A stretch of DNA of 50,904 nt, from assembly GCA_022376515.1 (NCBI GenBank), contig WTXI01000261.1, positions 1 through 50,904 on the forward strand, in the 5' to 3' direction. Both the position numbers and the translations under genes were made by a program. Below, piece by piece: positions 19,435 through 29,940 of this stretch. Numbering within the stretch: the stretch's first letter is position 1; each line of letters starts with the position of its first letter. Origin of the DNA: Lactifluus volemus. Lineage: Eukaryota; Basidiomycota; Agaricomycetes; Russulales; Russulaceae. The notes below the pieces were generated by a model, which did no database searches, was not told the DNA's origin, and was given only the letters and a program-made list of their open reading frames with translations.

Positions 19435-20470
19435 TTACATTTGGTCGCTGGATGGTGAGGAGGATTTGCTGAATGAAGCAAAATGAATGGAATCAGGAGC
19501 TGAGCTGCCCAAGCATTGCGTGAGGAGTGTGTGGAGGTAGCTGTACTGTGGCTTCTGGTCGAAGTTGAGTGATCGAATGTACTGCGCAAAAGTGTGGAAG
19601 GGTGCAGGTAGGCCGAGGCAAAGAGTTTCGGCCGAGGCAATCTTCTTCTTGAGAACAGCTGCTCCACGTTTCCCAACAGAGTCTCCCACAAGGTCGTCTT
19701 GCCAAGGTAAGCGACCACGATATAAATAGATAATAGTATACACGAGTGCTTCAAGATCGTCGCGGCGTGATTGCGTCTGTCCTAGATGGCTGCTAATTGA
19801 TGTAAAGGCGATGGTGCCTACAGTCTTCAGTCCAGACATCTGCGGAAGGTGCTGACGAGTCAAGGGATTGCGAAAGAGTTGGGCCAAGCCAAAGTCGATT
19901 AGAAACACCTGGCTGCCTTTTTCACCCATGCCCATCATGAAGCTCGACGGTTTAACGTCACGGTGGATGTAACTTTGTTCGTGTAGCGATTCAAGATGTG
20001 AAAGCTGTCGAAAGGGATAAGAATTAAACATTTTGAGGAACAGAGAAAATTTACCATTTGATCGGCGAAGGAGAACACCAAGTTGTCGTTGTGGGACTTG
20101 CATATTGCCTCTTCCAACGTAAGATCAAGGCGCTCAAGAACCATCACGTTGTAGGGGACCTCTGTGCCATACCAATGCATGGCAGGGAAGCCGGGCACAT
20201 TTGAAAGGGCCTTGTAAACAGCATGCTCGTTACTGAGACGGGAGTTTCGTGCTTTGACAGGCTCAAGCTTTAGTGCAACATCCAGCCTAGTTTTGATGTC
20301 CCGTCCTAAGTATACATGTCCTAGAGGATTGAGCAAAATCGAAAGGTGAGACGGAAACAGAACAACTTACCATGAGTTCCAGAGCCCAGTAACTTTCCCA
20401 GCCTATATCGTCCATGTATGCGAACTACGCTAGGCTGAAGGACGCTGCTGAGTTTGCTTGAATCTGACAT
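19435..20470 (-). CDS. Casein-kinase-1-like protein kinase
   Basis: Three minus-strand exons, 20470-20371, 20320-20055 and 20004-19435, separated by two 50-bp introns (GTAAGT..CTAG and GTAAAT..ACAG), giving 311 residues. In order: glycine loop LGKLLGSGTHGHVYLG, lysine in VALKLEP, CK1-like LERLDLTLEEA, catalytic loop IHRDVKPSSFMMG, and LIDFGLAQ. CK1 enzymes phosphorylate Ser/Thr and have a short N-terminus like this one. One oddity is that the Asn of the usual HRDxKxxN is Ser here, which should weaken metal binding. The reading frame is otherwise open through all splice joints. The ATG at 20470 was chosen because it sits just before the kinase fold; an upstream ATG near 20521 is possible. The C-terminus could extend through a cryptic donor at the stop. 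Confidence 0.8.
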
Positions 20471-20708
20471 GGGGTATGGTATTGTATACACGAGTTGTGT
20501 TGGGTTGATGTTGACCTTCATGATGAAGTTAGAACTCCGAGCTCCGACTCTCCGCATGTGATCGCACATGCCATTTTGCAAATCGAGTGACAGGGGATCA
20601 GACAATGTTTCAGGGCGCATGAAGTATGAAAGTACGAAATCTGGGATGGTATCACGTTAAACTAGCAGTAAAGGTCCTTATCCCTAAGTGTCATAGACTC
20701 AGTCACGG
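20471..20708. other. Spacer between kinase and hAT relic
   Basis: Probable promoter side of the kinase gene. No clear hAT terminal repeat was found here. Confidence 0.35.
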
Positions 20709-22472
20709 TTAGTCTAAATTCATAGCATCACCAAGTAGTTCATCCCTCGCGGTTTCGGCGTCCCCGCCCAACAAAGACTCGAGCGTAATCTCTGGTTCTT
20801 GCTTGCTCTCTCCCAGCATTTCACTCTCCTCCGCCTTCCAACCAACCATGAACTCGAGACGCTGCTTCTTTAGCAGGAATTTTAGCATCTGCAACGCCTC
20901 CATGAGGGCTGGGGTGATCTGGTTTCGCTTCTTGGTATCAGTATCCCCAGCTGACGAAAAAACTCGTTCGCTTGGAACAGAAGATGCTTGAATGGGGAGG
21001 TAGTCCATGGCTATAGTAAAGAGAGTAGGGAATTCAGACTTGTGGGCCTTAGCGGTAAGCATGAGTTATAAATTTGAAAATTAAGCAATAACATTTACGT
21101 ACCTCCCAGAATGTCAGGATATTGGTGTTTTCTGTGGTCAAGGGACTCGAAGTGTACTTTGTGAATTCGTCTTCGACGCTCCACGTCGATGCTGGGCCAT
21201 CAGATCTGGGGTGTATGGGATGATCATGGAGTTGGAAGCGTGTTGACGTCATCGCGTACGATGGAAGCTTGGGGGGTTGGGCGGATTCCACAATTGATGG
21301 CTTCTTGGCACGATACTCACGCATCTACAATAAATAGTGAATGTCAGAGTGCAGCTAGAGCCTGCAGGTAAATATTACCAGATCGAACATGACTTTTCTA
21401 GCCAGATCTATATATTTTTTCTCCCACTCGCGCTGGATCCACGAGAAGCGTGTGGCAGGATCGAGAACTATGAAGCGATTCAGCAACTGTCCCAACCCTG
21501 GTAAATCAGGGAACCTACCAAGATGATGATGTATGCATGAGTGTCGTCCATCCACTTGTAATATTTCCGTGCCCAGAACAAACCAATATCTGTCCAGTGC
21601 TTTACTTCTGAGTATGTAGCACCGAGTTTTTCCCACATAGTCATGAGAAGTTCGAAACTGGCGATGGCACCACACAAGACTGGCGTCGATTCAGACGACA
21701 TAGTTTGCAAAACTATATGCACAGCCTGTAAAGATTGACCAATGATCATCAACGTGACACGAAAAGAGTATTTGGGAACATACCTCTAGAACACATTCTA
21801 TGTGCTCTAGGTGGTCCCACTCAGTAGCGCTTAGCTTCATAGATTCGATCGACGGATTATTCGTGAAGTACGTATCTACAGCCTGAATACCTAGGGTCAG
21901 TGCCGACAGTTTCGTTCAAAGTTCGAACGCGTGTACTCACCTTCCTCAGGAAACGAAAACGCCGGATCATCAGGTAGACAGAATCCCATCGAGTCTTGAC
22001 ATGCAGCTTGAGTTCTAGTGGCCGTCCCATCTTTGTCTCGGGAGGATTCAACTTGGGATGATTTTTTTCTAACTCGGGGTTATCGTCGATGCAAAGCTTG
22101 ACACTACGCGCAAACGATTCCCTTCTGGAGTACGATGACCGTATGTAGCGGATAAAGTCTGCAACACGTTTGATAGGATCGTCCTGCAGAGGGTCAAACT
22201 CATCGTCTTGAGTACTTGCGGCGATGATGTGGCCAGTGCAGATGTTAACAATGTGTGGGAAACACATGATGTGATGATTGCGATGATCGAATGCAACGTC
22301 ACGCTCGACGCGTAATAATTCTTGCAGCTCTTCCATGGCGGTCCCATTATTTGCGGCGTTGTCAAGAGTGAAATGACCGATCTAGTCATTTAAGTAAAGC
22401 TCTCGGTTTAATATACGGTCACATACCTTGAGCGGGTCAATCTGAGCATGATCGATAAGAGATAGGATGGCA
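20709..22472 (-). pseudogene. hAT-family transposase, 5' end lost at LTR B4
   Basis: On the minus strand: GHFTLDNAANNGTAMEELQ (second catalytic Asp region), CFPHIVNICTGHI, a segment ending KTRWDSVYLMIRR, the RNase H-like C-terminal half with WMDDTHAY and FIVLDPATRFSWI, then the hAT dimerisation domain PIQASSVPSERVFSSAG and TAA-terminated tail. Several introns of about 45-60 bp with GT..AG ends are needed (for example 22431-22387). The gene begins abruptly at the LTR boundary 22472/22473, so the BED zinc finger and the first catalytic Asp are absent. hAT transposases cut and paste DNA elements with 8-bp targets; neither terminal repeat of this element was identified. Confidence 0.85.
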
Positions 22473-23077
22473 TGTTATAGACTGACACGTGCTTGCTGAC
22501 TCATACTATACATTTTCGGACTGATGACTCATTTCTGCTGACTCCCTTGCTTATGCGGATGGACTGCCGATCGCTTTGTTTCAGATCGCTTACTTATTTC
22601 TCTCACGATACAGCCTCACACAGCACTGTACAGCCGCAAGTAACAGCCACATGCACAGGATGACTTGCTGATTCCTGGAACATGTTTCAAACCCTGAAAG
22701 CTGTACAAAGGTCACAGCCCCTATGGCTGTGTACATAGCCTCGTCTTCTTATATATAAACCCTGTACTTTCTGCTCTAGAGACCTTAAGTCTCAGTTTTG
22801 TTTCGCAATCCAAGTCTTCTATCTATTAGAACCTTGCTTGCCTAGAAGCATCAGACCTGAGAGAACCCTCTTGACATCACGCTCTTCGACTTCTTGACAC
22901 TTTGGTCTTATCCCTAAGCCCAAAGCCCTTGACCTCTGAAACGCTCTTGACTTAGTCGTTCACTAAGTCTCCTCTTTATCGAACCTTTGATCTTGACTTG
23001 CACGTTTTGCAAGTCTTGTTCTTGACTTCACGAACGATCATACACTTCGTACAAAGGTCCCACTTGGAACCTTAACA
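22473..23077 (+). repeat. 5' LTR of element F (B4)
   Basis: 605 bp, TGTTATAG...CCTTAACA. TATATAAA box at 22752-22759; predicted transcript start near 22787 at AAGTCTCAGTTT, which is complementary to the primer site at 23079-23090. The left boundary truncates the hAT gene. Confidence 0.9.
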
Positions 23078-23078
23078 C

Positions 23079-23090
23079 AAACTGAGACTT
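23079..23090 (+). other. Self-complementary primer binding site of F
   Basis: AAACTGAGACTT, one base after the LTR end, is the exact inverse complement of AAGTCTCAGTTT at 22787-22798 in the LTR, 35 bases after the TATA box. Confidence 0.75.
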
Positions 23091-23123
23091 CTACTCTCAC
23101 ATTTGTGAACGAACGAATGAACC

Positions 23124-24941
23124 ATGTCAGACAGCTCTAGAGGCAGTCCATATGGTAGATTCACCGCGTTAGCCGAAGAATCTCCTGAACAAGATCGCCC
23201 TACACAAGGCGATGATGACGATGACGAAGTCCTTGCGCAGGCCGCTGGGACTAGACTCCGCGCCCACTCCCATACTCCTATGATCTCACTTGAACAAGCA
23301 ATTGAACAAGTGAAACAACCCGCGACACCTTCTGACTCTGGAAGTGGCAAGGAACCGAATTACAACATAGCTGTGGACCTTCTACCCGAAAGTCCTACTG
23401 ACGAACAGCTCGAACAAATGCGAAAAATATTTGCAAAGCAACCGACACCTGAACCAGAACCTGACCCAAACGCCCCACTTACGGCAAAAGAACTCCTCGC
23501 CCTAAACACCATATTCAAATCCAAAGCCCCCGCTTCCATGAGCACCTCACCTATCCAATCCTTCGCAGCACGAACTCTTCATGCAGCCGCACAAGGAATT
23601 GCGAACTATGCCCTACTCCCCCCTTTTCAAATCGCCTCAGCAACCGCTACAGCACCACCTGCAACCACCGCTTCAAACCTCTTCTCCCAGCCCAAGGGAA
23701 AAGGCAAGAAAGCTTCCACCACGGCAAGTGGTAGCGGAGCAATCTTCAGCAGCAGTGGAGGAGGAGGCGCTGCTCCTGGAGGTAGTGGAGGAGGTGGAGG
23801 AGCACCTGGCAGTCCGGGTGGAGGTGGCGGTGGCGGTGGAGGAGGTGGAGGAGGTGGCGGCGGTGGAGGAGGAGCAGCTCCCCTTCAATAAGGATAAGGC
23901 TTTGCTCAAATCCCCGCTGCTAGAGGAGGGTTAATAGGAATTCCCCCAAAACCCTTTGATGGAAATAGATCACGATCAAAGCGTTTCATGGAAATCTTCG
24001 AAAATTACCGAAGATTAAACCAAGGAAACCCCGGAATGTTGAACCCCTCAAACCGAATCCTCATGTTCACCACGTTTATGGCTGGACCGTGTTGTGAAGG
24101 GTGGGCCCAAGCACGTCTTAACTCCCTGGGAGGGTATCTAGACCGTGGAGGAGACCCTAACAACCTAGATTTTTGGGTCGGCTTCAAACAAAGATTCCTT
24201 GAAGATTTCCGCGATGCTGCCATAAAGAAAGATGCCCTCACAAAGTTCACAAAACTTCAGATGGTCGGAGATAACCTAGACGATTACACTACCTCGTTCA
24301 ACGACCTTCTTGAAGAAGCGGGCTTTGAAGCCGATGCTCAAGGAACTATCATCCAATATCGCGCCAGTCTCAAAGAAGCCCTCCACATGACCATCATGAA
24401 TCGTGAATGGCCGAAACCAGAAACCCTTGCAGACTGGCAGGAAGCAGCACGTAAACACTCAGCTGCTTGGACGGAACAAAAACTGTTCAAAGAACTACAT
24501 GGTGGTGGATCCCTTGGGCATATCACACAATTACTTGGCAACGCGCGAGGACAACAACAACAACGTTGTCCTCAACAACCGCCACGACCAGCCCCACGCC
24601 CACAACGCGATCCCGATGCTATGGATGTAGACGTCACTACTACCTAAACCAATCGCACCCCTGACCCTGACCGTGAATGCCTCATACGTGAAGGACGTTG
24701 CTTCTATTGCAAAGAACAAGGCCATCTCTCTAGAGAATGCCCTGTTAAGAAGAAACGAAACGCCAACTCCGCCGGTACTACACGTGCCCGTGTCACTGAA
24801 ACATCCGAGGCAACAGCGACCCCTATCCCTACTCCTTCCAAAGAACTTTCAAATGCAGAAGTCACTAAAGCCCTCAAAGCCATGTCTGATGAAGAACGCG
24901 GCAAACTCGCTGAATTCCTCTCTCAAGATCCGTCTTTTTAA
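23124..24941 (+). pseudogene. gag: Element F gag relic
   Basis: Starts at ATG 23124 (an ATG at 23117 opens only a 7-codon frame that overlaps it). One frame runs to TAA at 24939-24941 but is broken by TAA at 23889, TAA at 23895 and TAA at 24645, each explainable as CAA to TAA. Visible parts: acidic N-terminus, a run of about 35 mostly Gly codons at 23755-23880, capsid-like region (PFDGNRSRSKRFMEIFENYR), AMDVD, one CCHC knuckle (CFYCKEQGHLSREC) and the C-terminal helix MSDEERGKLAEFLSQDPSF. The glycine run is not seen in A, G or I. Confidence 0.87.
24932..24938 (+). promoter_or_regulatory. Candidate gag/pol frameshift site of F
   Basis: Gag ends CCG TCT TTT TAA and pol continues in the -1 frame. 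GTCTTTT keeps a perfect slip at the TTT codon but not at the preceding one, so it is weaker than the sites of A and G; the element is degenerate and the site may have mutated. Confidence 0.4.
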
Positions 24942-27900
24942 AGGGCTCTGATCTCGCTGCCTGGATCCGAGCCTTAGTACCAAATAGCTTGTATTTAAAT
25001 GCCATTTCATCAATGGAAGTTCCCATTATTTATTCAAGCTATAACGGCGGAACAAAAGAAGACAAAGCGCTTGTCGATAGTGGCGCTACCAGTAATTTTA
25101 TCGATCATCGAACGGCAGAAAGATGGCAACTAGGAACAAAAGATCTAGATAAACCAATCCAGATCTTTAATGTTGATGGAACGGAAAACAAACTAGGACG
25201 AGTCACGAAGTTTTCTACCTTACGCATCTGTATGGGAAAACTAGAAGAGTTGCAAAACTTCTTCATCACAGACCTAGGCATGGATCGCGTCATCCTCGGA
25301 TACCCATGGCTAGAAACATTTAACCCACGACTCAACTGGAAAGACCGAACCTTAGACGATGAAAACCCGAAGATTTGCCTCAATCCCAATACTACCACGC
25401 AGCAGTTGCCCTTAAAGAAAAAGCTCGAGTTTTACTCGCACGAGCCTAGAACCTGCTGGAAAATCCCAAGAATGGGCTATTGCAGATACTGACGACGAAC
25501 GGCTTCCAGCGCTGCGTTCAAGGAATACCCCTTGAATACCAGCGTCATGCCTTCATCTTTGACGAAGAAGCAGCAAAGCGCTTCCCTCCTAGCCGAGGAA
25601 AATTCAACATGGAAATAAAGTTAAAACCAGACGCACCTGACATCATCAACTGCAAAGTTTATCCACTGACTGAAGAAGGAAAAGAAATTACAAAGAAATT
25701 CCTCAAAGAACATCAGGAGAAAGGCTATATTGAGCAAATGGACTCCCCTTGGTCTTCGCCCTGGTTCCTTATCCCTAAAGCAGATGGAAGTTCTAGACCA
25801 GTTCAAGATTATCGACGCGTCAACAAACATACCATCCCTGACGTTTACTCTCTTCCCAGCATCGAAAATCTTCTAGAACAACTCCATGGCATGCGATATT
25901 TTACTACCCTTGACATCTGATGGGGGTACCACAATATCCGCATCAAGGACGAAGACCAATGGAAAGCCGCCTTCAAAACTCCCTATGGTCTTTTCAAGCC
26001 TAAAGTAATGTTCTTTGGACTACGGAATTCACCAGCAGTCTTCCAAAGATTCATGGATGCCGCTTTCGCTGACCTTGTCAACAAATATCCAGGGCGTATC
26101 CTAATCTATATGGATGACGTCCTCATTGTTCCGATAATCTAAAGAACTTCGAGAAATCACTCATGAAGTTCTCACACACGCTCGTGAACTTTCCTTGTTC
26201 TTCAAAGCATCAAAATGCCACTTTGAGAAGAACAAGTCAAATACCTTGGTATTGAAGTCCGTGATGGAAGATAACAATTGACCCAACAAAAAGAAATGGT
26301 CTTGCAATTGGCCCACTGTCCTTACAAAAGTAGAAGATGTCAGAAGCACCTTGGCGTCCTCAGCTTTCAACGACCCTTCATCCGTGGCTTTGCCGACATG
26401 CGCGACCCATTACTGCACTTCTAAAGAAGGGGGTGAAGTTCGACTGGACCATGAGTGCAGTAATGCCCTAAAAATTTTACTCCAATGTGTGCAAGAAGAC
26501 CCAGTCCTATACCACCCGACTACTCAAAACCCTTTGAACTTGAAGTAGACGCCTCCCAATATGCCACTGGAGCAGTCCTACTTCAAAGAGACAAAGATAA
26601 CAAACCTAGAGCAGTCGGTTACGACTCACATACCTTCAACGCTGCAGAAAGAAATTACCCAGTTTACGACTGCGAACTCTTAGCAGTCGTCAGAGGACTC
26701 CTTCGCTGGGAACAGTGTTATTATCCTCACCTTTCCCAATCAAAGTGTACACCGACCACAACAATCTCGATTTTATTGGTCACCACGAAACATCGCACGA
26801 AGAGTAGCGCGCTATCTAAGCAAGTTAGCAGAGTTTAACTTTGAACTCATCCACAAACCTGGTGCTACAAATCGTGCCGATGCCTTATCACGGCACCCCA
26901 CCATTCCCAAAGGCGATGATGACAACGAAGACATTGTGGTGTTACCTGACAAGCTCTTTGTTCAAGCAATGGGACTCCACTCCATTGAAGAACGTGTCTG
27001 GCTAGCACAAAAAGAAAACGACGACCTCATGAAACAATGGGCCGAAGAACATCAGCTAGAGCAAGATCACAAAGGACAGTGGTGGAAAGCGGACGCTCCG
27101 GTAGTCCCTGAGGACGACCAACTAAAGAAAGATATACTCTGGCGTTATCATGACCATCAGCTCGCTGGCCATCCAGGCATCGCCAACACCATGATAGAAG
27201 TCTTCCATAACTTCTGGTGGCCTGGACTCAAGCAGTATGTCACACAATACGTCAAGGGATGCGCCACATGCCAGTCAACAAAACCCCTTACCCATTGCCC
27301 AAAACCCCCTATTGCTCCCATTGAACCACGAGAACAGGAGGCATCCAATGTTCCTTTTCAAGTTGTGGCGATGGACCTTATCACGGATCTTCCCGAGTCA
27401 CATGGATATGATTCCATCCTTACGATTGTTGATCACGATTGCACTAAAGCTGCCGTCTTCTTACCATGTACAAAAAAGATCACCACGGAAGAAGTTATCG
27501 ACCTATACATCTCCAACGTTTTTCCGAACTACGGCATTCCCCGAAGAATCATCTCTGATAGAGATCCCCGCTTCACATCACACCTAGCCACGGGGCTCTG
27601 CCAGAAACTCAAGATATCACAGAATATCAGTACCGCCTATCACCCTCAAACGGACGGTCAATTGGAAAGAAGCAATCAACGAGTAGAACAATATCTCCGC
27701 ATCTACGGCAATGATTACATGAATGACTGGTCCACACTTCTGCCCATGGCCCAGTTCGTTCATAACTCATGGCCAAACGCCACAACTGGGTTTACTCCAT
27801 ACGAACTCCTCATTGGGTATACCCCTCTCGTGACAACTTCTCGGATCACAAGCCATCTACCCTATGTCAACAAAAGATCCGAAGAACTCAAAAATATCCG

Positions 27901-28511
27901 AGAAAAGGCCCAATCAGCAATGAAACATGCGCAGACCCTCCTTCACAAACGAACAGAACACAAGAAGGGTCAACGCCACTACCGAAAATATGCCGTAGGA
28001 GAAAAAGTCTGGCTCGAGGGCACTAACCTCAAAATGACGCACCTCAGTAGCAAACTGGCCCCAAAACGCTACGGACCTTTTACAATCACCAAAGTCATAT
28101 CACCGGTAGTTGTATGCCTCAAACTCCCAGATCGATGGCAGATTCATGATGTGTTTCACACATCACTGATCGCCCCCTATACGGAGACACCCGAACATGG
28201 TCCGAACTTCGAACAGCCTGCACCGGAACTTGTAGACGGAGAAGAGGAGTACGAAGTAGAAGCTGTTCTAGGGTCCAGACGTATCAGACCAAAGAACAAA
28301 ACGAAACTCCAATATCTCCTAAAGTGAAAAGGCTATTCCGCCGCACACAACACATGGGAACCAGCTGAGAATGTTGATGCCCCAGAACTACTCACAGCCT
28401 TTTACAAAGCTCAACCAAAAGCTATAAGAACCCTCTTGCTTCGGCAAGAAACGACATCACCAACTTTCATCCCCACCACTACAACTACCACCACACCACC
28501 CTTACCAAACT
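24942..28511 (+). pseudogene. pol: Element F pol relic, part before the G insertion
   Basis: Protease site VDSGATSNFIDH (intact DSG), RT up to YMDD (LIYMDDVLIV), RNase H (EVDASQYATGAVLLQ), integrase with HHCC (HDHQLAGHPG...GCATCQ) and DDE residues (MDLITDLP, IISDRDPRF, TDGQLERSNQ), then chromodomain (EYEVEAVLGSR...KGYSAAHNTWEP). Damage: a frameshift near 25470, TGA at 25918-25920 where G has an Arg codon, several frameshifts in 26130-26560, one near 26740, and TGA at 28325-28327 in place of the Trp of KWKGY. The integrase part 26936-28324 is one open frame. Confidence 0.88.
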
Positions 28512-29090
28512 TGTTACGGTTTGGCACGTGATCTGCTTATGTATTGGCCCCACGTGACTGTGGGTATCTTTTTCGCCTTGTTCTGAGACAATCTACGATA
28601 CGGATCTTCGGATCTTTCCGTGTACGATACGATCTCTGGATCTTCCCGAAGTATCCCCATAGATCTCCGTAGTTTCTCCGTTCGATCTATGATATATTAT
28701 TTAGGAGGCATGTCACACTGTGACATGCCTGGGACTCTATGACTCAGCATCACACCCTAGGAGTATATAAACCGGTCCGTTGTAGCTTGTCTCCTTAGAC
28801 TTCGCTTCGTCTGCAATCAGACTAGTTGAACCCTCTTCCCTTCTTGTCCCTTCCAAGTCAGACCTCCTGACCGTTGCTATCCAAGACTTAGTCTTGTCTT
28901 GTGATTGCCCTTGACCTCTTCTTTGACAATACAGTAGAGTGCATCCGTCAGCGCGACGCTCTCCTCTATAGTAAAGCCAAGGGAAGAACTTGTGTGATCC
29001 TCGTCGTGCTGAGGCTTAGTGCCACGCTCAGCCCTCCTCGATCACCGTCATCAGCACCGTCGTGCGCCAAGGCCCCTCTGAGCCTTGACA
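28512..29090 (+). repeat. 5' LTR of element G
   Basis: TGTTACGG...CTTGACA. TATATAA at 28764-28770, predicted transcript start near 28797 (AGACTTCGCTT). No ATG occurs from the TATA box to the LTR end. The minus-strand inverse of this LTR type bounds element I. Confidence 0.94.
28764..28807 (+). promoter_or_regulatory. TATA box and self-primer transcript start of G
   Basis: TATATAA at 28764-28770; AGACTTCGCTT at 28797-28807 lies 33 bases from the first T of the box, at the expected transcript start, and is complementary to the primer site at 29092-29102. Confidence 0.65.
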
Positions 29091-29091
29091 A

Positions 29092-29102
29092 AAGCGAAGT
29101 CT
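29092..29102 (+). other. Self-complementary primer binding site of G
   Basis: AAGCGAAGTCT, one base after the LTR end, is the exact inverse complement of 28797-28807 (11 of 11). Confidence 0.75.
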
Positions 29103-29940
29103 CCTAACAACCCTAAAAACCCTACAAGACCTCAGTTGGTCTTCAAACTACTAGCTAAGTCCACCCAACCGCTATCCAAGTCGACCCTCCACTCGTGAAG
29201 GAGCTACGTGCCCTTACAAGTGAAGAGAGAGGAAGAACCCCATCGCATCGTCGCACTCAGAGGAAGAACCCTGTGCCCTACCAAGACCCCAGTCACCCTT
29301 AGTCATCATACCACGTATAAGGAAACCCCTCCGACTCCCCCGAGAACCCATCACTCCCGCTCCCCCTTCCACTTTTGATTTACAAGCCCTACTTCGCGGC
29401 CCACCGTACACCACCCACGCCTTCCACGAGTTCATACCAGGAAAGAAGGTACACTACACCCACATCCACGCTCTTCAGCACGAGTGTTTCTGCAAGGAAG
29501 ACCGTTGCCGTTACCACACCAAAAGATAGATCCCTCTCCACACACCCAGATCCGGAAGGGATCATCGCCTTTGCAGTAGGAATCCTTATCCATCGAAGAG
29601 AAAACCTCACACGACGTCTTGACCACCTAACCCAAACCCCTACGAACGAGTAGACCCCCAGTCCCTGACAGAAAACGAGGAAGAGATCCGTCTCGAAGCC
29701 AACCAACAAATCCAGGATCTACAAGAGGAAGTAGATCGCCTCCTTTTCATCCGTTCCACCCTTGACGAGCTCGCCGATATCGCTCGGGAGATCGAGTTCA
29801 TAGAACAGTACATTAGGGAATACCCACAGTTTGCCCCACATCACCAACCCAAGCTCAACGCTTACCGCTATTACAAAGTCACGCTACTGGTACTGCTAGG
29901 AGTACCAGAAGCAGCTGCGGTCCAGGCAACACGTCCCTAA
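29103..29940 (+). other. ATG-free leader of G with overlapping open frames
   Basis: Open frames here have no ATG. One contains HEFIPGKKVHYTHIHALQHE and CFCKEDRC (about 29428-29510); element I has the same peptide with one change. Another contains a helical, charged stretch (NEEEIRLEANQQIQDLQEE) and ends with TAA at 29938-29940; gag follows in its -1 frame with an overlap of about 120 bases. About 370-390 bases found in element I are missing here, between copies of a CTCCACAC-type repeat near 29530. Confidence 0.55.

Noticed and set aside
28512..29090. LTR at 28512 as the 3' LTR of element F
   Set aside because: It differs from the F 5' LTR, matches 36759-37336, and F coding sequence resumes after the second copy with an AAACT duplication.
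28901..29107. Short frame in the G/I LTRs, repeated at 28901, 37240 and 50680
   Set aside because: It lies in the R/U5 part of the LTR, starts at TTG and is found in each LTR because the LTR is repeated.
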